Source: Hoeflea sp. 108 (lineage in GTDB: Bacteria > Pseudomonadota > Alphaproteobacteria > Rhizobiales > Rhizobiaceae). From it: a stretch of DNA of 21,308 bases. Both the position numbers and the translations under genes were made by a program. Where the stretch lies: the NCBI RefSeq assembly GCF_000372965.1, contig NZ_KB890028.1:1-21308 (forward strand), written 5' to 3'. The notes under the pieces are model-generated. The model did no database searches. It had not been told where the DNA came from and worked only from the letters and a program-made list of their open reading frames with translations. Of the stretch, positions 1 to 5,874 are shown piece after piece. Position 1 is the first letter of the stretch. Each line of letters starts with the position of its first letter.

Positions 1-21
1 GACCCGCAGTCCCGATTTGCT

Positions 22-711
22 TCACGATTTTCGCGTCAGCGAACGCTGCACCAACATCGCGATAATGACGATTGCTCCCTGGATCGCGCCGAGCAGATAC
101 TCGCTGACGTAGCTCGTAAGCAGCATGATGTTGCCGATGATTTCCAGGATGAAGGCGCCGGCCACGGTGCCCCAGATCCGACCTACGCCGCCGCGCAAGG
201 CGGTGCCTCCGACCACGACCGCTGTGATCGCGTTCAGTTCCCACATCGTGCCTGTCGTGGCCGTGGTGGAGGAAAGGCGCGGAATATAGATGAGGCAGGC
301 ACCCGCCACGCACAGCCCCTGGATCAGGTAAGTCATGGTGCGTACGCGCGCGACCGAGATGCCCGAATAGCGCGCGACGTCCTCATTCGAGCCGACCGCG
401 ATCACATGCCGGCCAAACGAGGTGCGGTACAGAATGAACGCCGCGATCGCTGCCGTGATGAAGATTGCAAGTACGGGGTAAGGAATGCCGAAAAGATTGC
501 CGAAATAGACCGGGCGATAGACCGCCTGCACCTCCGGATTGCGCAGCGTGATCGCGCCGCCTTGCGAAAGCCAAGTGGTCAGGCCGCGATAGATGCCCAT
601 CATGCCAAGTGTGGCGATGAAGGGCTCGATCTTGCCCAGGGTTATGACCAGTCCATTGGTCAGCCCACAGGCCATGCCGATTGCCAGCATAAGTGCCGCG
701 CCGGGCGAGAT
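22..711 (-). pseudogene. Truncated ribose/sugar-type ABC transporter permease (RbsC-like C-terminal part)
   Basis: This minus-strand frame encodes the C-terminal part of an inner-membrane permease of the RbsC/XylH-type sugar ABC importer family (BPD_transp_2). The first ATG, at 690, gives 222 residues; family members usually have about 310-340. Visible features are the conserved segment IEPFIATLGMMGIYRGL near residue 20, several hydrophobic membrane segments, the GRHVIAVGSNEDVARYSGI cytoplasmic loop, and a GGTALRGGVGRIWGTVAGA segment close to the C-terminus. Family-like residues (ISPGAAL) continue a few codons upstream of the ATG, but a TAG stop then closes the frame at about 715. The first 100 or so residues and their membrane segments are therefore missing. 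The protein is unlikely to work. The break at about 712-720 looks like a recombination or insertion boundary. No partner ATPase or binding protein lies in the window. Confidence 0.75.
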
Positions 712-1009
712 TCGAACCTGCTATCTGTCTCGAACGCAAACGCATGTCAGCTTTCCTTGTTCGCTCCCGGAGGGCAGACCGTCTGTTTGCGGCCCCTCGA
801 CGGACAATTCCGATCGGTGCCGCAGCTTGCAGCGACCCAAAAAGAAGCAGCGCATAAATGGAAGATATCGGCACGTCTGAAAAGACGACAATGCCGGGTC
901 GATGGTTGCGGCCGATCTTGGCCTTGGCGTCTCTACCGCGACCGGGGAACGCGCATGACACAAGTGAGACATCATAAGAACGGAAATTGGTTAGCCCGTC
1001 ATCTCCAAT
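712..1009. other. Gene-free stretch between the permease break and the hipBA operators
   Basis: No coding sequence is recognised here. Several overlapping open frames exist on both strands, but they resemble no family and lack a convincing ribosome-binding site. The stretch contains the left copy (839-904) of a diverged inverted repeat that recurs in opposite orientation at 3372-3435. It appears to be decayed DNA between a truncated transporter gene and the hipBA promoter. Confidence 0.5.
839..904 (-). repeat. Left copy of diverged inverted repeat flanking hipBA
   Basis: Read on the minus strand, this stretch aligns with plus-strand 3372-3435 at roughly 70% identity with about two single-base gaps. 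It includes exact shared words GACGTGCCGAT (11 nt) and TTTATGCGCTGCT (13 nt). In one frame both copies translate to a similar peptide (DVPISSIYALLLF here, DVPMSALYALLFF on the right), so they may be relics of one gene or mobile-element end. The copies point away from hipBA. Confidence 0.5.
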
Positions 1010-1117
1010 ATATGCTCCTATATGACTATAGGCGATATATAAGCGTATATGGCGAAAGGTGATATATGAACGCATATTGACAGGCGTCATATACGAACCT
1101 ATATTGACCATATTCTG
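1010..1117 (+). repeat. Four 27-bp iterated operator-like units upstream of hipB
   Basis: Four imperfect dyads start at 1010, 1037, 1064 and 1091, an exact 27-bp period. The cores are ATATGCTCCTATAT, ATATAAGCGTATAT, ATATGAACGCATAT and ATACGAACCTATAT: ATAT arms around a six-base centre. Each core is followed by a variable form of TTGAC, and the first three units also share an AGGYGAT-like tail. HipB proteins repress their own operon by binding several dyads in the promoter, so these are the probable HipB/HipBA operators. Unit 3 overlaps the -35 hexamer and unit 4 covers the spacer and -10, which predicts autorepression. The half-site sequence differs from the E. coli HipB site. Confidence 0.75.
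1077..1105 (+). promoter_or_regulatory. hipBA promoter (sigma-70 type)
   Basis: TTGACA at 1077-1082 is followed by a 17-bp spacer and TATATT at 1100-1105, a near-perfect vegetative promoter. Transcription would start near 1112, leaving a leader of only about 12-21 nt before hipB. The hexamers are embedded in the third and fourth 27-bp operator units. Confidence 0.75.
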
Positions 1118-1132
1118 CATCGCGTGAGCGCC

Positions 1133-1429
1133 ATGAAGATCAGAACAGCTCGTGACATTGGTATCCTGATAAAGGAGGCTCGCACCCGGCAAGGCCTGTC
1201 ACAGGCTGCCTTGGCCAGGATGATCAATACCACGCAGACGTGGATTTCGTGGGTCGAGAATGGCAAGCCGAGCGCCGAGATCGGCAACGTACTGCTGGCG
1301 CTGACTACACTTGGCGTGGAGCTGGACTTTCAGATCCCGTCGGCGCCGACGTCGGCTGCTGGTCATCATCAAAATGCCGATGAACCGCATGTCGATGATG
1401 ACGACCTCGAGCCGCCCTACAAGCTCTGA
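1133..1429 (+). CDS. hipB: HipB-type antitoxin / XRE-family repressor
   Basis: The gene encodes a 98-residue Cro/CI-type helix-turn-helix protein. It is the likely antitoxin and autorepressor of the downstream HipA kinase. The helix-turn-helix spans about residues 21-42 (GLSQAALARMINTTQTWISW) and is followed by ENGKPSAEIGNVLLALTTLGVELDF, the classic HipB continuation. The C-terminal tail is acidic (DEPHVDDDDLEPPYKL), as expected for a flexible, protease-sensitive antitoxin end. ATG 1133 is chosen because MKIRTARDIG matches usual HipB N-termini. A GTG at 1124 would add three residues. No good Shine-Dalgarno is seen, and the predicted transcript start leaves an almost leaderless message. hipA starts 6 nt after the stop, so the two form an operon. 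The four upstream dyads imply tight autoregulation. Confidence 0.88.
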   Translation: MKIRTARDIGILIKEARTRQGLSQAALARMINTTQTWISWVENGKPSAEIGNVLLALTTLGVELDFQIPSAPTSAAGHHQNADEPHVDDDDLEPPYKL

Positions 1430-1435
1430 GCGACG

Positions 1436-2779
1436 ATGATCATGGTGAACCCGATCGACGTCCTCGACGTCTACATCGCCGGCAGACCGGTTGGCGAGCT
1501 CCACCACCTGCAGAGCGGCAAGCTTTCATTCTCCTATCATGAGGCATGGATGGAAGGCCGAGTGGCGATCCCGCTCTCCCTGTCCATGCCCACCATCACG
1601 AGGACCTACGCGGGCAAGGTCATTGAGGCATTCCTCTGGGGCCTGCTGCCAGATAATGAGCAGACCCTCTCCAGATGGGCGCAAAGGTTCCAGGTCTCCG
1701 CCCGAAACCCCTTTGCCCTGCTCAAGAATGTGGGCCGCGACTGCGCCGGCGCCGTCCAGTTCCTTCCGCATGGCGACCCGCTTACCCGCGGCGAGGACGT
1801 GGTGTTGCTTAGCGAAGCGCAGATCGGCGAACGCCTGCGCGACCTGCGCAGGGACGGTGCAGCGACCCGGCGCATCGGCGATCCAGGTCAGTTCAGCCTC
1901 GCTGGAGCACAGGCAAAAACGGCCTTCCACTACGACAAGGACAATAATCGCTGGGGGATACCTCTTGGCGACACGCCCACCACCCACATCTTCAAGCCGC
2001 CTATGCCGCACTTGCACGGGCATACCGAGAACGAACATTTCTGCTTGCAGCTCGCAAACAAGCTCGGCATGGACGCTGCACACAGTCAGGTTCGCGACTT
2101 CGCAGGCGAAAAGGCGATCGTTGTCGAGCGTTACGACCGCCGCAACATCGACGGTAAGACCATTCGCATCCATCAGGAAGACATGTGCCAGGCCCTGTCG
2201 GTGATGCCGACGCTCAAATACGAGAACCAGGGTGGGCCGGGTGTCACGACTATCTCCAACAAGGTGATTTCGGCCTCACTGAACCCTGTCGGTGACCGTC
2301 AGACCTTTATGGCGGCGAACGTTTTCAACTGGATCATCACGGGCACGGACGCACACGCAAAGAACTACTCGATGCTGCTTGGTGCTCAGGGCGAGGCCCG
2401 CCTTGCTCCACTTTACGACATCTCCTCCATTCTCCCGCACCTTGGCGAAGGAGAAGTCCAGGCTGAGATGCGCGACCTCAAGCTGGCTATGAAGATCGAC
2501 AGAACCTACCTTATTGACGAAATCATGCCGCGCCACTGGGAGCGCTGTGCGTCCTCGGCAAAGGTCAACGGCGAGTACACGATGCAGACAATCCGCCACC
2601 AGCTGGCGGTGACGCCCGATTTGTCATCGGACTGCGCCCAAGAGCTGCGCAAGGAGGGGATCATGCATGAGGTCGTCGATCGTCTCGTCGACGCGATCGC
2701 GACGCGCATCAAGAGTTTGTCCCGGATCTATGGAGAGGAGGCCGCCGCCGAGCCTGTGGAAGTGAGAGCAGGGCGGTGA
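1436..2779 (+). CDS. hipA: HipA-type serine/threonine kinase toxin
   Basis: This is a full-length 447-residue HipA-family kinase (E. coli HipA has 440). HipA enzymes phosphorylate targets such as glutamyl-tRNA synthetase, halting translation and promoting persistence; the target here is not known. The N-terminal subdomain (about 8-110) carries the typical WGLLPDNE segment. FSLAGAQAKTAF contains Ser154, at the place of the E. coli autophosphorylated Ser150. The catalytic loop ITGTDAHAKNYS holds Asp305, equivalent to Asp309, and LAPLYDISS holds Asp328, equivalent to Asp332. All expected catalytic residues are present, so it looks active. Cotranscription with hipB under the 27-bp operator array is likely. 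A second ATG at 1442 is an alternative start. The pair is intact although both flanks contain truncated genes, which fits an independently acquired toxin-antitoxin unit. Confidence 0.93.
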   Translation: MIMVNPIDVLDVYIAGRPVGELHHLQSGKLSFSYHEAWMEGRVAIPLSLSMPTITRTYAGKVIEAFLWGLLPDNEQTLSRWAQRFQVSARNPFALLKNVGRDCAGAVQFLPHGDPLTRGEDVVLLSEAQIGERLRDLRRDGAATRRIGDPGQFSLAGAQAKTAFHYDKDNNRWGIPLGDTPTTHIFKPPMPHLHGHTENEHFCLQLANKLGMDAAHSQVRDFAGEKAIVVERYDRRNIDGKTIRIHQEDMCQALSVMPTLKYENQGGPGVTTISNKVISASLNPVGDRQTFMAANVFNWIITGTDAHAKNYSMLLGAQGEARLAPLYDISSILPHLGEGEVQAEMRDLKLAMKIDRTYLIDEIMPRHWERCASSAKVNGEYTMQTIRHQLAVTPDLSSDCAQELRKEGIMHEVVDRLVDAIATRIKSLSRIYGEEAAAEPVEVRAGR

Positions 2780-2819
2780 CAGCGGATCCAGGCACGGGGG
2801 CAGGTAAAACAGCTACCCC

Positions 2820-2837
2820 GCTCTCGGTATTGAGAGC
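2820..2837 (+). terminator. Weak hairpin downstream of hipA
   Basis: GCTCTC and GAGAGC form a 6-bp stem with a 6-nt loop, about 40 nt after the hipA stop. No T-run follows, so an intrinsic-terminator role is uncertain. Confidence 0.25.
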
Positions 2838-3371
2838 CCCGCCCTGCCCAAGGGATTTTCGCTCAGACGGCCCGGGCCTGCCAACTGGCCGACAACAGAG
2901 GCAAGTGGGAAAGCAACTTGGATAGAAGCTGAAGGTGCTTCCTTCTATGCCTGATTTCATCGCGGACAGGCAGGCGGGTGAAGCGATGGAATACGGTCGT
3001 TGTGAGTACTTTCGCCGTCCAAGGCTCAAGGCATTGCGCACTCGCCTTATTGTCCGCTTCCGCACCCAGCCGAGCGAAACCGACAGCTCTGCAGCCGGCC
3101 CCGGCAGGGCCGATCGTGTGATGGCGCCCGAACGTTGATAAACTGCAGCGATTGGACTGTATCCCCAGCAATACGGGAACACATTCGCCTCGCCATACCA
3201 AGATACATAGCCGTCGGCTTGCGTAACAAAGCTGGCCGGCGCCAAGACCGCGCCGGCAAATTTGACCGTTCGTCGGAGGTGATCTGTCCCGGTTCCCGCT
3301 CACGCGGCGCTATGCTGAACCTCCTTAGGTCACCTTGTTGACCGATCGAGCCGGACGCGAATTTGCTTCGA

Positions 3372-3435
3372 CATCGTCCCGGCATGTCCGTCTGGCGGAC
3401 GTGCCGATGTCTGCGCTTTATGCGCTGCTCTTTTT
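3372..3435 (+). repeat. Right copy of diverged inverted repeat flanking hipBA
   Basis: This plus-strand stretch matches the minus strand of 839-904 at about 70% identity, including GACGTGCCGAT and TTTATGCGCTGCT exactly. The two copies are about 2.5 kb apart in opposite orientation with hipBA between them. They could be remnants of mobile-element ends or of a duplicated gene. Confidence 0.5.
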
Positions 3436-3957
3436 CAGGGTTATCGAACGACCGCGACGTTTTCGAAATGTTTGCCTTGCCCTAGGGCAAGCACAGATCT
3501 GCAGGAGTAACTCGCGTCCGCCCTTCTGGCATAGACACGTCGGCCACGGAATTAACCGCCTTCCTCCGGCTCGAGCAATTCTCGCCGACGCCGCATGGCG
3601 GCCCTGCATATGAAGGCAGCACAAGAATAGTGGTTGTGACCATAGGACAACAGCCCCGTCATTGTTGGCAGACACCGCAGCGCGCCGCCCAAGCCCGACG
3701 GTGATCGGCGCAAATAGGATTCCCACACTGACCAGGCACTTCAGCGGAGCCCACCTGTCGAAGGTTGAATTCTGTTGGTCAGTTATGAATCGTGTGCCGG
3801 ATCAGCAATGCGGTTTCCGGCTCCCGCGTATAAGGCTGACTTCGCAACTGCCTGGCGGCAAGCGTGTCATCTGCCGAACCTAGGTGTGGCGAGGTCTTCG
3901 AGTGGCAGGGCGGTCCTGTACTTGACCTGTTTGAGGGCAAAGCTCGACCGGATATTG

Positions 3958-4401
3958 GCTGCCGAAGCGGCTTCAGGGCTCAAGAGTTTCATGGACGCGA
4001 AGGTCGTGCCGTCAGTCGCCTATACCGATCCGGAGATTGCCTGGGTCGGTGTGACCGAGGATGCGGCCTGGGCCGCGGGTCGCATGGTTGAGATTGGCAA
4101 GTTCCCGTGGGCTGCATCCGGTCGGGCCATCGCCAACGGTGCCGATTACGGCCTGACCAAGCTGGTGTTCGACAAGGAGACGCATCGCATCATCGGCGGC
4201 GCAATCGTCGGCCCGTCCGCCGGCGACATGATCGGCGAGATCTGCCTGGCGATCGAGATCGGAGCGGATGCGGTCGATATCGGCAAGACCATCCATCCGC
4301 ATCCTACACTCGTCGAGACTATCGGGATGGCCGCCGAAGCTGCCGAGGGCGTTTGCACCGACCTGCCGTCCATGACAAAAAAAGCCCGCCGAGCGAGCTG
4401 A
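3958..4401 (+). pseudogene. lpd: C-terminal remnant of dihydrolipoamide dehydrogenase (E3)
   Basis: From residue AAEAASG onward, this frame is the C-terminal dimerisation domain of a dihydrolipoamide dehydrogenase, the FAD/NAD enzyme that reoxidises lipoyl groups of 2-oxoacid dehydrogenase complexes. Diagnostic segments are VPSVAYTDPEIAWVGVTE, the conserved GPSAGDMIGEICLAIEIG stretch and the active-site HPHPTLVE motif that supplies the His-Glu pair. Only about 147 residues remain of roughly 465. The FAD and NAD domains and the redox-active disulfide are absent. Upstream codons, open back to about 3775, are unrelated to the family, so homology breaks at about 3958. An open frame starting at 3775 (208 codons) could still be called as a gene, but it would not be an E3 enzyme. 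With the cut permease on the left, it brackets a rearranged segment. Confidence 0.8.
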
Positions 4402-4447
4402 TCCGGCGCCGATGTCCGGCCTGGGCTGCGAGCCTCGGCGCGCCTGG

Positions 4448-4529
4448 AGAGTGAGAGCATGAATCGGGGTTCCATGACAGGTTGAGTGTCGAGAGAGAGG
4501 CTCTCGGCGCCTGTCATGGAGTTTGCCTC
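4448..4529 (+). promoter_or_regulatory. Structured leader of the DUF932 gene (leader 1)
   Basis: Leader 1 aligns without gaps with the leader of the parB-like gene (5793-5874). It has a box AGAGTGAGAG (4448-4457) and an outer stem CCATGACAGG/CCTGTCATGG (4472-4481 with 4510-4519). An 8-nt linker is followed by an inner hairpin CGAGAG-AGAGG-CTCTCG (4490-4506), then a 3-nt linker. The 3' arm of the outer stem includes the first two bases of the GGAG ribosome-binding site (4518-4521), eight nt before ATG 4530. The fold would hide the ribosome-binding site, so translational control is inferred. Confidence 0.65.
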
Positions 4530-5723
4530 ATGGACATGCAGGTTCTCGACGTCTGCCGCGAAATCAGCGGCGGCTACAAGGTGGATGTCAGCCGCGGCGA
4601 GCGGATCGGCCGCGTTTCCTCGGAGTGGTTCTCGCGCCCGGATGACGAGCGTTACCTGTCTCTGTCGGAGTTGGCGGATACGGTGCGCAGTCGGTCGGAA
4701 CACAGCCGGACACGCGTGGTGGAAACTGCGCTGATCCATGTCGAGGCAAGCCGGACCGAGCCCGAACGGCTGTCCCTCATCCTGCCGGGCTCTGACACGC
4801 CCGTCGTGCCAACACACTGGAGCTTCGGTCAGCTTGCCAGCCAGGTCGGCGCTCCGGCTGCCTATCTGCGCCAACTCCCGGCCGCACTGGCCGGCATCAA
4901 TCTGCAATTCGGTCTGACCTCGCATCGGGCCGAGCAGATCAAGGCGCTCGAAACCGACAACGGCAGGATCGAGCTGCGCGCCGTCACCGGCCCCGACTAT
5001 GGCCGGATTTACGACCACGAGTTGGTCGAGGCGGTGCAACGCATTGCGGGCAACGGCACGGGCGATACGAGATGGAAGGTGCCCGGCGTGCTCGACTGGT
5101 CGACCGGCGTTCACAATCCGCGCGTCGACATCACGAAGGACACGACGACACTCTATGCGTCCGATCGCGATGTGTTCCTCTTTCTCGTGGACGATCTGAA
5201 CCCCATCGAAGCCGGCCGGCTCGCTGACGGCTCGCCCGACCTGTACTTCCGCGGCTTTTACTGCTGGAATTCCGAGGTCGGCGCCAAGACGCTCGGCATG
5301 GCCAGTTTCTATCTCCGCGCGGTCTGCCAGAACCGCAATTTGTGGGGCGTGGAAGATTTCGAGGAAATCACCATCCGCCACAGCAAATACGCGGCGTCCC
5401 GTTTCGCTCACGAAGCTGCGCCGGCGCTGCTGAATTTCGCGAACTCCTCGCCGATGCCTTTCATCAACGGCATCAAGGCCGCGCGGGAGCGGATCGTTGC
5501 GAAGTCGGACGAGGACCGCTCGGAATTCTTGCGCAAACGCGGATTTTCGAAGGCGGAGACCGGCAATATCATCGAGACGGTTCTGGCCGAAGAAGGTCGC
5601 CCGCCCGAATCGATTTTCGATTTCGTCGCGGGCATCACCGCCGTCGCCCGCGAAAAGACCAATCAGGACGCCCGGCTCGAACTGGAGGGCAAGGCCAAGA
5701 AGCTGCTCGACCGCGCCGCCTGA
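4530..5723 (+). CDS. DUF932 domain-containing protein (plasmid/ICE backbone)
   Basis: The product is a 397-residue DUF932-family protein of a type found on plasmids, ICEs and phages; its biochemical role is unknown. Family-like stretches include THWSFGQLASQVGAPAAYLR, LRAVTGPDYGRIYDHELVEA, FLVDDLNPIEA, FYCWNSEVGAKTLGMASFYL, and CQNRNLWGVEDFEEITIRHS. No signal peptide or membrane segment is seen. ATG 4530 is chosen over an upstream GTG/ATG extension because GGAG lies eight nt before it, and because the leader aligns base for base with that of the next gene. A minus-strand open frame of 580 codons covers this gene but is a composition shadow. It is the first gene of the DUF932-ParB-helicase-Toprim module. 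Confidence 0.9.
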   Translation: MDMQVLDVCREISGGYKVDVSRGERIGRVSSEWFSRPDDERYLSLSELADTVRSRSEHSRTRVVETALIHVEASRTEPERLSLILPGSDTPVVPTHWSFGQLASQVGAPAAYLRQLPAALAGINLQFGLTSHRAEQIKALETDNGRIELRAVTGPDYGRIYDHELVEAVQRIAGNGTGDTRWKVPGVLDWSTGVHNPRVDITKDTTTLYASDRDVFLFLVDDLNPIEAGRLADGSPDLYFRGFYCWNSEVGAKTLGMASFYLRAVCQNRNLWGVEDFEEITIRHSKYAASRFAHEAAPALLNFANSSPMPFINGIKAARERIVAKSDEDRSEFLRKRGFSKAETGNIIETVLAEEGRPPESIFDFVAGITAVAREKTNQDARLELEGKAKKLLDRAA

Positions 5724-5779
5724 CTTCCGTGAAGCCGGAGATCTGCTTCTCCCTGCTGTTCCGATTTCCCTATGTCCTG

Positions 5780-5810
5780 GCACTGCCCTCCAAGAGTGAG
5801 AGGGCAGTGC
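5780..5810 (+). terminator. Strong hairpin between the DUF932 and parB-like genes
   Basis: GCACTGCCCTC (5780-5790) and GAGGGCAGTGC (5800-5810) form a perfect 11-bp stem with a 9-nt loop. No T-run follows. The 3' arm overlaps the AGAGTGAGAG box of the following leader, so this may be a factor-dependent terminator or part of the leader's fold. Confidence 0.5.
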
Positions 5811-5874
5811 TTCGCTTCGTGACGAGTTTAGGTTCGAGAGAGAGGCTCTCGGTGCTCGTCGCGGAGTAACGAAA
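5793..5874 (+). promoter_or_regulatory. Structured leader of the parB-like gene (leader 2)
   Basis: Leader 2 has the same plan and spacing as the DUF932 leader: box AGAGTGAGAG (5793-5802), outer stem GTGACGAG/CTCGTCGC (5819-5826 with 5855-5862, one G-U pair), 8-nt linker, inner hairpin CGAGAG-AGAGG-CTCTCG (5835-5851) and 3-nt linker. GGAG (5863-5866) follows the stem directly, eight nt before ATG 5875. The outer stem differs completely in sequence from leader 1 yet stays paired, which is compensatory change favouring an RNA structure. Confidence 0.65.

Larger units (their letters stand above)
2780..3957. other. Gene-poor stretch of about 1.2 kb between hipA and the lpd remnant
   Basis: No gene of known family is visible on either strand. 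Open frames of 70-180 codons occur, mostly on the minus strand (for example 2709-3245), but they overlap one another in different frames and show no recognisable domain. One minus-strand stretch around 3140-3240 (ADGYVSWYGEANVFPYCWGY) has a protein-like composition and may be a gene relic. A hairpin lies at 2820-2837 just after hipA, and the right copy of the inverted repeat lies at 3372-3435. The region looks like decayed sequence. Confidence 0.5.

Noticed and set aside
705..735. tRNA T-arm-like sequence (GGTTCGAATCTC on the minus strand), possible attachment site
   Set aside because: The T-stem has a mismatch and no acceptor or anticodon arms are present. The bases are also explained by in-frame permease homology (ISPGAAL).
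1526..2173. 215-codon minus-strand open frame
   Set aside because: It is antisense to hipA, which has all its catalytic residues; a composition shadow.
2709..3245. 178-codon minus-strand open frame after hipA
   Set aside because: It has no family resemblance or ribosome-binding site, it overlaps the hipA 3' end, and competing frames cover the same stretch. It is noted only as a possible relic.
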